64,000 nt of DNA from Heloderma charlesbogerti (lineage: Eukaryota > Chordata > Lepidosauria > Squamata > Helodermatidae): assembly GCA_026122225.1 (NCBI GenBank), contig JANEZZ010002363.1:310001-374000 (forward strand), written 5' to 3'. The translations under genes were made by a program, and so were the position numbers. Shown in pieces: positions 56,282-64,000 of this stretch; within the stretch, counting starts at the first letter, position 1; every line of letters starts with the position of its first letter. A model generated the notes under the pieces. The model was not told the DNA's origin. It ran no database searches and worked only from the letters and a program-made list of their open reading frames with translations.

Positions 56282-56878
56282 ATGCCCTGCAATGAAAAAA
56301 AAATGTTTTTCAGTCACGCTGTTAGATTTCAATGGTGTAAAGCAGAAAAGGCAAGGAAAAAAAAAAAAAAGAGAAAGCTGCATTTGGGAAGAGATGAATG
56401 CGCTTACTATAAAGAGAAGGGACATTGGCGAAAAGACTGCCCAAAGCGAAAGGGGAAGAAGAGGGGGGCTATGGTGGCCATAAAAGGGAAAGAGGACCAG
56501 CCGTGGGTGTCCTTGCTTCAATATTCAAATGACCTTCTTCTGGCCACCCAGACAGAGGACTCATGTGCTAAAGCTACTATCTCCCTCTTGCAAGAATTAA
56601 ACTTGAAAGGCTATAAAGTGTCAAGAGAAAAGGCTCAGATTTGCCAGACCCATGTCACCTTCTTGGGCTACCTGATTCGAAAGGGAACCAGAGACCTGAG
56701 CACTGCTCGGTTGGACGTCATACAGAAGACACAGAGGCCTAAAGACCCTCGAGAGTTGCGAGCCTTCCTTGGGCTCACCGGGTTTTGTACAATGTGGATA
56801 CCTGATTATGGAGGGAAAGCGAAGCCCCTGTATGAAGCTTTGACAAAAAAATATCATCCACTGAAAATGGACAAATAA
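56282..56878 (+). pseudogene. ERV-B nucleocapsid joined to RT remnant
   Basis: A 198-codon open frame. Its first third is a nucleocapsid end with one zinc-knuckle-like motif (CAYYKEKGHWRKDC) in which the second Cys is Tyr. The frame then passes directly into the late RT palm: YSNDLLLA, where the first Asp of the Y-x-D-D box is Asn, then the RT thumb/connection with FLGYLIRKG and LRAFLGLTGFC. Protease and most of RT have been deleted between the two parts. It encodes no working enzyme. Confidence 0.85.
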
Positions 56879-57960
56879 AATGGAAAAGGCTTTTCTTAAG
56901 GTGAAGCAAGCCTTGGTGTCGCCACCTGCTCTGGCCTTACCAGATCCCGACAAACCGTACCGGCTCTGTGTACATGAAAATAAAGGAGTGGCATCAAGGG
57001 TTTTGACCCAAAGGACAGGTCCTTCCTAGAGACTTGTAGGATACTACTCGAAGACTCTGGATCCAACCGCAAAGAGATGGCCTGCTTGCTTAAGGGCCGT
57101 GGCAGCAACTGTGCTTTTATCCGTCACGCCAGTCACGCTATGAGATCTTCCCTGCTTTCAAGCCCAGGCCTCATCCTGCCACCTTGCTCCCTAAGCCAGA
57201 TCTCAATTGTTATGACTGTTTAAAAATTTTGAGTCAGGTGACTCTGGTTAGGCCTGACCTCACTGATTCCTTGTTACCAAAGCCAAACCTTAAGGTGTTT
57301 GTAGATACACAAGATGTGCAGTAGTTACTCTTGAAAAAGCGTATGGAAAGAGTGCCAATCCCGAAAAAAATAAGAGGCAATGCTTTGGCAGATAAGACTG
57401 CAAAAGAAGCCGCACAAATGAGAAGTGAGGAGGTGCATTATGAAAGAGCCCTAATCCCATATTTGAGTACAGATTTGGTTCCAATCTACTCTCCAGCTGA
57501 GCATGAGAGAGCTCTTGAATACAAGGCAAAGCAAACTAAAGATGGATGGTAGATAGTCCCAAGAGGCAAAGTGTTCATATCCAGGCCTCTTCTGAGCTTC
57601 TGAGCTGACTTGCACCGGGCTACACATCTAAGAAAAATTGCAATAGAAGATCTACTCGTGAGACACAGTGTAGCCCCTAAATTAAAATGGCCACAGGCCT
57701 TGCCAATCGTCTTAACTCGAATACAGTGCACCCCCAGGGGAAGTATTAGATTGACACCGTTTAAAATGTTATATGGGCGCCCACCTCAGATGTTACCTAT
57801 GGCTGATAGTTTAAATGTAAACTTAGAAGTAGGGGCTTTAAAGATCCATGAATATGTTACTGCCTTGCAGTCTGTTTTGTCTTGTCTTCACAGGTTCGCA
57901 GCACCATACCAATCCTTGCCTTTAGATGCTCCAGTGCATAATTTCAGTCCTGGTAATTAG
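56879..57960 (+). pseudogene. ERV-B RNase H and integrase remnants, core deleted
   Basis: 56880-57330: shifted remnants of the connection and RNase H domains. 57331-57552: RNase H end with GNALADKTAKEAA. 57610-57960: the integrase zinc-domain start (LLVRHSVAPKL) joins directly to the integrase C-terminal part (TPFKMLYGRPPQ, then NFSPGN). ERV-A has about 500 bp between these points, coding for the catalytic core; ERV-B has lost all of it. Stops replace Trp codons near 57550 and 57958. Confidence 0.85.
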
Positions 57961-58321
57961 GTGCTGATCCAGTCCTGGAAAGATGAACCACTTACTGAGA
58001 AATGAAAGGGTCCATTCCAGGTTCTACTCACCACTCACACAGCTGTAAAAGTTGCTAGAAGAAAGAAGTGCATCCATCACACCCACATAAAAGCATCACC
58101 TGCACCAGAGAGGGTCACACCGGAAGCTGACCCACCTAAAGGCCACCGTTAAAGTAGCAAACCACTAGAAAAATAGGGCAACTTATAAAACAAATGAGTA
58201 AAAACTGTGATGACACTGTAATAATTGGAAAACAACTGTCAGATTCAGAACCAAACAAGGTAGGGGGTGAACTAGTTACAGGATTGCTGACCCTGGGTTT
58301 ATACCTAAAAATTATTGCAGA

Positions 58322-58600
58322 AAAAGTATCCTAGGCCTCACTTGCCATTTAGAAGAGACCATCAGTGCCACAGCCATAATGGTAAGGGCCATGCAATCTG
58401 AAATTGAAGATCTCAGCCAGCTGGTGGCCCAGTATCGGTTTGTTTTAGATTATCTCTTAGCACGCCAAGGTGGCTTCTGCACCCTAGTGAAGCAAGGGTG
58501 TAGAGTAAAGTTCCATGATTTAAACAAAACCATAAAAGGTGAAATTGCCAAACTACAAGATATGATTGGACAGAATTATTCAGGAGCAAGTGATCCTTAG
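58322..58600 (+). pseudogene. ERV-B envelope TM remnant
   Basis: The frame 58379-58600 carries the TM heptad-repeat region (MVRAMQSEIEDLSQLVAQY), a disulfide-loop segment FCTLVKQGC with a Cys-X6-Cys pair, and LNKTIKGEIAKLQDMIGQ with an N-glycosylation site. Surface subunit and fusion peptide are absent. The membrane anchor follows in decayed form near 58640-58720. Type I TM of gamma-like viruses is the best match. Confidence 0.75.
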
Positions 58601-58756
58601 TTATAGTTGACTTCCTGGCTCCCTGATTTTGCATGATTAAAACAACTTGTAATCAATGCAGTCTTGTTTGTTATGATACTATTGATGCTGGTTTGTGCCT
58701 TTAAGTGTGTAGTCCACTGCTGGACCAAAGAGAGGTGTGAGATTTAAGAAAAGCCT

Positions 58757-58769
58757 TTTGAGGGGGGAC
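58757..58769 (+). promoter_or_regulatory. ERV-B polypurine tract
   Basis: gaggggggac lies directly before the 3' LTR, the expected place of the plus-strand primer. ERV-A has ttttgaggggggag at 62453-62466. Confidence 0.75.
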
Positions 58770-59216
58770 TGTTATAGAAATTTCAGTTGTAATATGTCTG
58801 TTATCCCATGATTTTATAAGCTAGGCTATGTCTGTTTTACCTCAGTGTGAGACTGCCATGCTAAACAAAGACACAGCGCCTTATCAGAGACTCAGGAATG
58901 CCAAGAATGTGTTTACTAGAGTACAAGGCTACCTCTCTGCACATGCCTAGATATGTCAAAGGTGCTGCCTGTCTTCTGTTTCCCTCTCAGCTAGACAAAG
59001 AGATTAGTACAGCGCAAGCGTAAGACAGCCCCAAAGGTCTTGCCTATATAAACTTTTGAATCACATCACTTGATTGTAACCTTTGTTGGAGCGTTAGCCC
59101 CAAGGGTTACCTTATTCTGCAGAATAAAATCGTGTTGGACCAGATCTCTGCCTCCTCTCATTCTTGGTAAACTATTTGGAAAGTCTACCAGGGAGAAGAA
59201 CACAATTTTTGTAACA
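58770..59216 (+). repeat. ERV-B 3' LTR
   Basis: Same 447-bp sequence as the 5' LTR, no differences found by eye. Confidence 0.95.
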
Positions 59217-59220
59217 CCCT

Positions 59221-59635
59221 TTGCCATTAAAAGTTTAAAAGAGACTGAAACCTTTGATTAACCTGATTATAAAAAAGAAGGCAAAGCCCCTATATGAAGC
59301 TTTGACAAAAATATTACCTAGACAATTGAAATTAAAAGGCTTTTCTTAAATTGAAGCAAGCCTTGATATTACCACCGGCTTTAGCCTTATCAGACCCCAG
59401 ATCATGAAACTTTTAGATGCCTTGATGAAGCCAAAAGAAGTAGCTGTGATGCACATGAGAGCACACAGAAAGAGTGCCATTCCCAAAGAAAGAAAAGGCA
59501 ATGCTTTGGCAGATAAGGCTTCAAAAGTAGCAGCATAGATAAGAGATGAAAAAGTATATTATGAAGGAGCCCTAATCCCATACTTAAGCACAGACTTGGT
59601 TCCAAAGTATTCCCCAGCTGAAAATTAGGGATGTT
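59221..59635 (+). pseudogene. ERV-A connection / RNase H remnant
   Basis: ERV-A resumes after ERV-B. Stop-broken frames give a pol connection remnant and the RNase H end with GNALADKASK (about 59498-59530). Cut by copy 6 at 59636, inside the spacer before integrase. Confidence 0.75.
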
Positions 59636-60515
59636 CGAAAGTCACTTACCTTTCCGCGGATTATGTTGATGGGAGGGGGAGGCGTTCTGTCCCTCCCCCC
59701 AGAACCCTCAGTGGGGGGGAGGCGATCCGTTCCTCCCCCCCGAATCCTCCACAGCCAGCTGTGCTGTACGGCAGCTCTGCAGAGCAGCCGGCCTGGCCCA
59801 GGCCAGAGCCGTCCGCAGCCAGATTTCTGGCCGCGGAGGGCTCTGGGTAAAAACAAACAAACAAAAAAACGCGTACGCAAATGGCGGTGGCTACGGCCGC
59901 CGCCATTTGCGTTCCTTATTTTTGGCCATCTTAATCTATGTAAATATTTATGTAGACTATGATGGCGAAAATAAAGGGGAATGCAAATAGTGTAGCGGGA
60001 GCTATTTGCATCCCTTTTTGATTCACCGTTTTAGCCTCTGTAAATAATTATGCAGGCTAAAACGGCAAATCAAAAAGGGATGCAAATAGCGCCTGCTACG
60101 CTATTTGCATTTCCCTTTATTTTCGCCATCATAGTCTACGTAAATATTTATGTAGACTAAGACGGCCAAAAATAAGGAATGCAAATGGTGGCGGCCGTAG
60201 CCGCCGCCATTTGCGTATGCGGGGTGTGTGTGTTTTTTTACCTAGCCATGATAGGCTATGTAAGTCTTTACGTAGCCTATCATGTCTCGTAAACAAAAAA
60301 CTAAAAATGACAAGATTGCAAATGGCGGCGGCAGCAGCCGGTCGGAAGACCAGCCGCCACTGCCGCCCGGAACATCCACCCCAGGCAAGTCTCGTCCCGG
60401 GGGGGGTCAATGGGGGGGCAGGGGGGGCAGGCCATTCCGCCACGGAGTTCGGGGGGCTGAATGCACTGGCATTTGGTCTCACCGAGATGTGTGGCGGAAT
60501 TCTCTGACATCCCTA
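59636..60515 (+). mobile_element. Palindrome-rich hAT-like element, copy 6
   Basis: 880 bp in the ERV-A pol region. Perfect 8-bp duplication ctgaaaat (59628-59635, 60516-60523). Left end tagggatgttcgaaagtcac with ggtaagt on the minus strand; two tandem G/C-rich units; core 59871-60221 symmetric around 60046; another gataggctatgtaag palindrome at 60246-60290; an ATG-led open segment (60322-60384) ending at a caggcaagt donor-like site; right end hairpin (about 60423-60505) and gacatcccta. Octamer atgcaaat occurs several times in the core. Confidence 0.93.
59871..60221. repeat. Large nested palindrome in copy 6
   Basis: The outermost modules gtacgcaaatggcggtggct (59873) and the inverse of catttgcgtatgcg (60208) pair, then the ccttatttttggcc / ggccaaaaataagg pair, the tctatgtaaatatttatgta modules, then ggggaatgcaaatag / ctatttgcatttccc, with a ttttagcc...ggctaaaa palindrome at the centre. 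About 350 bp in total. Confidence 0.92.
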
Positions 60516-60523
60516 CTGAAAAT

Positions 60524-61450
60524 GAAAAAGCCCTTGAATCTAAGACAAAGCAAACTGAAGATGGATGGTGGGTAATCCCAGGAGGCAAAGTGTTCGTACT
60601 CAAGCCTCTTTTGAGTTTTATAGTAAGAGACTTGCACCAGGCTACACATTGAGGATGAACTGCAATGGGGGATTTGCTCGTGAGACACATTGTGGCCCCA
60701 AGATTGTATGTTGAAACCCAGAGAGTGGTGGCTAATTGCCCTTTGTGCCTCAAAAATAACCTAAAGATGTCCAAACCCCCAGCTCAAATGAGAGGTCGCC
60801 CATGGGCCTACTATCCTTTCCAGAGAGTTCAAATTGACTTTTCAGAGTTGCCCCAGATTCATGGCTATTGGTACCTGCTAATAATAGTAGACCAATTGAC
60901 TAGATGGGTTGAGGCCTGCCCAACTCATACAGCCACCACACAGACAGTAGCCAAAATCTTGTTAAAAGAAGTAGTCCCTAGATTCTTGTTACCTGAAGAG
61001 ATTGAATCGAATCAGGGGCCCCATTTTGTTGGACAGGTAACGCGAGCAGCGGCCCAGGCACTACAAATTAACTGGAAGCTACACCCCCCTTGGAAACCTC
61101 AATCCACAAGTCCAGCTGAGAGGATGAACCATACCCTAAAGTCAACGTTTACTAAAAATTTGTTCAGAGACTAAGTTGAAATGGCTGCCAATTGCCTTCA
61201 CTCGAGTACGGTGCACCCCCAAGGGAAGTATTAAATTGTCACCCTTTGAAATGTTATATGGGCGCCCACCTCAGATATTACCTATGGCTGATAGCTTAAA
61301 TGTGAATTTAGAAGTAAGAGCTTTAGAGATCCAAGAATATGTTACTGCCTTTTGTCTTCACAGGTTTGTGGCACCACACCAATCCTTGCCTTTGGATGCT
61401 CCAGTGCATAATTTCAATCCTGGTGATTGGGTGCTGATCCGGTCCTAGAA
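60524..61450 (+). pseudogene. ERV-A integrase
   Basis: 60665-61174 covers the zinc-domain end (a CPLC pair is visible) and the catalytic core: VQIDFSELP with the first Asp, IESNQGPHFVG where the second catalytic Asp is Asn, and TSPAERMNHTLK with the Glu. A stop at 61172 and a frame change follow; 61176-61448 is the C-terminal domain with FEMLYGRPPQ and HNFNPGDWVLI, ended by TAG where Trp is expected. The loss of the second Asp alone would stop strand transfer. Confidence 0.88.
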
Positions 61451-62024
61451 AGACAAACCACTTACTGAGAAGTGGAAGGGTCCATTTCAGATCCTACTCA
61501 CCACTCACATTGCTGTAAAAGTCATTAGAGAAAAGGAGTGGATTCATCACACTCAAGTAAAGGCATCACCTTCACCAGAAAGGGTCACTCCGGAAGCTGA
61601 CCCACCTGAAGGCCACCATTGGAGTAGCAAACCACTAGAGAAACTCAAGTATTTGTTCAAGAGAGAGCTTTCTCCTAACACTTACTCATGTGCATTAGTC
61701 TTTCCTTCTTAACTTTAGTTGTCTTAACACTCCCCACTGGAGTAAGAAGAAATTAGTTTAAGAGGCATGCTGAGTTTATGTTAAGCAGAATGGAGATGAT
61801 TCTATTCTCTATTACGAACACCCATCAACTGTCAGAGACTTCACTTTGTTGCCTGCCTTGGCTAGAGAACCACAGGTAATAGAGCTCTACAGAAAGAGGG
61901 CACTCTCTTTTCAAAGGTTCCTGATGAATTGAACAAAACTGAGTTCTGAAAGTTTAAATTCCAGACTTACACCAAGAGAATATGTTTTTGTTGTCAACAT
62001 TCTAGTAGCTAGAACAGAAAAAGC

Positions 62025-62290
62025 ATTCTAGGCCTCACTTGCCACTTAGAGAAAACCGTCAATGCCACAGCTATAATAGTAAGGGCCATGCACTCTGAAA
62101 TTGAGGATCTCAACCAGTAAGTGGCACAACATAAGTTTGTTTTAGATTACCTCTTAGCACGCCAAGGTGGTTTCTGCACCTTAATAAAGCAAGGGTGTAG
62201 AGTAAAGTTCCATGATTCAAACAAAACAATAGAAGATGAAATTGCCAAGTTACAAGATATGATTGGATAGAACTATTCAGGGGCAAGTGA
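62025..62290 (+). pseudogene. ERV-A envelope TM remnant
   Basis: Collinear with the ERV-B TM remnant, with a stop at 62117 (taa) and another at 62268 (tag). The Cys pair of the disulfide loop is still readable near 62176-62200. 61450-62024 is decayed sequence in which no surface subunit can be recognised. Confidence 0.7.
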
Positions 62291-62466
62291 TCCTTGGTTA
62301 TGGCTGACTTCCTGGCTCCCTGATTTTGCACAGTTGAAACAACTTCTGAATAGCGCAGTTCTGTTTGTTATGATACTATTGATGATAGTTTGGGCCTTTA
62401 AGTGTGTAGTCCACTGCTGGACCAAGGAGAGGTATGGGATTTGAGAAAAGCCTTTTGAGGGGGGAG

Positions 62467-62925
62467 TGTTATAGAAATTTCAGTTGTAGTATGTTTATTA
62501 TCCCATGATTTTATAAGCTATGCTGTCTATTCTACATCTGTGTGAGGTTGTCATGCTAAACAAAGACACAGTGCCTTATCAGAGACTCAGGAATGCCAAG
62601 AATGTATTTACGTTAGAGTACGTGACTCTCTCTGCTGCCTCTCTCTGCGCATGCCTGAGTATGTGAAAGGCGTTGCCTGTTTCCTGTCTCCTTCTCAGCT
62701 AGACAAAGAAATTAGTAGAGAGCAGGCATAAGACTGCCCCCAAAGACTTTGTGTATATAAGCTTCTGGATCACATTACTTGGTTGCCATCTTTGTTGGTG
62801 CATTAGCCCCAAAGGTCGCCTTATTCTGCAGAATAAAATCGTGTTAGACCAGATCTCTGCTTCCCCTCGTTCTTGGTAAACAAATTGGATGAGACTACCA
62901 GGGATAGAACACAATTTTTGTAACA
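62467..62925 (+). repeat. ERV-A 3' LTR
   Basis: 459 bp, same layout as 42489-42945 with about 25 differences including two small indels. Followed by ggga, the 4-bp duplication. Confidence 0.95.
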
Positions 62926-63016
62926 GGGATGGGGCCATCTGAGGAATGCTGGAGGGCCAGATTGGGACCTCAGGTTAGCCAGATTTGGCCCATGGGCCTA
63001 AGGTTCAACACCTCTG
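62926..63016. mobile_element. hAT (Charlie-like) element, right part
   Basis: Contains ctggagggccagattgggac and ends ggttcaacacctctg, the inverse of the left end. Followed by ttataaat (63017-63024). Confidence 0.9.
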
Positions 63017-63024
63017 TTATAAAT

Positions 63025-64000
63025 TATCAGTGGCAAAACCTATGGTGGTTTGTGAGTTATGGCTGAACTGAACACACAAAATCTGGGAAATCATTTTTCC
63101 AACCATAAGGCCAGCCCCCTTTCAAACCACAACGCACCTTGGGGCTTGGGCAAAGGGACCGTATGCCAACATATGCCAACTGACGAAGGGCAGGAGCCCA
63201 TTGGGATGCACATGTGACTGCTGAACCACAGGGCTCTGGGACTTATCAGTCAACAGCTTGCATGCTCGGACCTGTGAGATATTATGCATGCCAAGTCAGA
63301 GTCGCCCCTTCATTTCATTTTGATTAAACATGTCTGGGTGTCTGCTTCTGTAGCCTTCTCTGTACCTGAAGATCAAGCTGCCTATAGTCCTGTAGCAGTG
63401 AAGGGGTTATCAGCCTGAGTGCTGGCTAGCAGACAGGAAGTTGGGATACAGAGAGAAAGTCAGCAACCAGCAGTACGAGGGTTAACAGTTTGCCCCCGCC
63501 CCCCTTGGGCTGCACCACCACTGCCCCTATAGCCTATACCTCTTGTCCCTCTCCCTGGTTTTCCCAGCTCTCCCAATTTTGTGCCATCAGCAGAAGCTGC
63601 TAGCACCATATACAATTGCACAGGCAGTACTCATTGTAGTAGTTTAGAGGCTTCAACAATGATTGATACATTGTAGCTGAGAATGCATCCCCAGGTAATT
63701 ACAAGCCACTACAAATGTATCCTCAGCCACTGATAGCCTATTAACTTCAACAATGCGGCAATGCCGTTTGTAGCTAGAGACCAGAGCTGCCTGAAATTAA
63801 TTCCTGAACTCCTACAGGCAGGTAGAAATGGGGTGGAGGCTATGGGGGTGGGGGGGACTGTTTATTTTGCCGTGCTGCTGCAGCCCAATCAGGGCCAAAC
63901 TGTCAACTTTTTGTTGTGCTGGGCACTGGCTTTCCCCTCTCTATCTGGTATGACATCCCACCTTCCTCTGACGATGACGGAACATGGGATGTGGGATGTG
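63025..64000. other. No feature recognised
   Basis: Flanking DNA beyond the nested stack. No repeat end or coding signal that I can support. Confidence 0.5.

Larger units (their letters stand above)
53901..59216 (+). mobile_element. Endogenous retrovirus ERV-B, inner provirus with matching LTRs
   Basis: A complete provirus of the ERV-A family inserted in ERV-A. TSD ccct (53897-53900 and 59217-59220). The two 447-bp LTRs (53901-54347, 58770-59216) read identical by eye. Its interior lacks usable gag, most of RT and the integrase core. It therefore could not have moved with its own proteins and must have been copied in trans by a related, complete virus. Matching LTRs suggest a young insertion, unless gene conversion or an assembly effect made them alike. 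Confidence 0.93.
42489..62925 (+). mobile_element. Endogenous retrovirus ERV-A (gammaretrovirus-like), outer provirus
   Basis: The provirus is bounded by TG...CA LTRs (42489-42945 and 62467-62925) and a 4-bp duplication ggga (42485-42488, 62926-62929). Its own sequence, after subtracting four insertions, holds a long leader without gag frame, remnants of nucleocapsid and protease (53270-53780), RNase H (59221-59635), integrase (60524-61450) and envelope TM (62025-62290). Domain order and the 4-bp duplication suggest a class I (gamma-like) element. All genes are broken. The two LTRs differ by about 25 changes by eye (roughly 5%), so the insertion is not recent. Confidence 0.92.

Overview
The window looks like intergenic or intronic DNA of a squamate reptile (lizard or snake). 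The evidence is the repeat mix: a BovB (RTE) LINE 3' end, CR1 and L2 LINEs, a Tc1 transposon, many short non-autonomous hAT elements, tRNA-type SINE DNA, a tyrosine-recombinase retrotransposon and gammaretrovirus-like endogenous retroviruses. I found no host exon, tRNA, rRNA or other cellular gene that I can support; every convincing coding segment belongs to a mobile element and almost all are broken.

Layout. 1-10 kb: LINE fragments, a BovB 3' end split by a palindrome-rich hAT-like element (copy 1), small MITEs and hAT relics. 10.15-13.65 kb: the best-preserved element, a CR1 LINE with esterase, endonuclease and reverse transcriptase domains. 15-18 kb: a minisatellite and three small repeats. 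18.09-20.35 kb: a Tc1 element whose transposase end is split by copy 2. 25-31 kb: CR1 and L2 LINEs on the minus strand, one CR1 lying inside the L2. 31-40 kb: copies 7 (fragment), 3 and 4, with copy 4 running into a G-rich, cytosine-poor tract. 40.4-42.2 kb: an L2 LINE.

42.24-63.02 kb is a nested stack. A short hAT element (8-bp duplication ttataaat) holds an endogenous provirus (ERV-A, 4-bp duplication ggga). ERV-A holds copy 5, a 7.1-kb tyrosine-recombinase retrotransposon with split direct repeats, a second provirus of the same family (ERV-B, 4-bp duplication ccct, LTRs that read identical by eye) and copy 6. Both proviruses are defective in several genes.

The most unusual element is the palindrome-rich hAT-like family, with seven copies. 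They have TAGGGATG-type ends, 8-bp target duplications, a subterminal hairpin at one end, a G/C-rich tandem repeat at the other, and a core of alternating short palindromes. In copies 1, 5 and 6 this core is itself one large palindrome. Splice-donor-like sequences point outward on both sides of the core. No hAT transposase is present, so these copies must depend on one encoded elsewhere.
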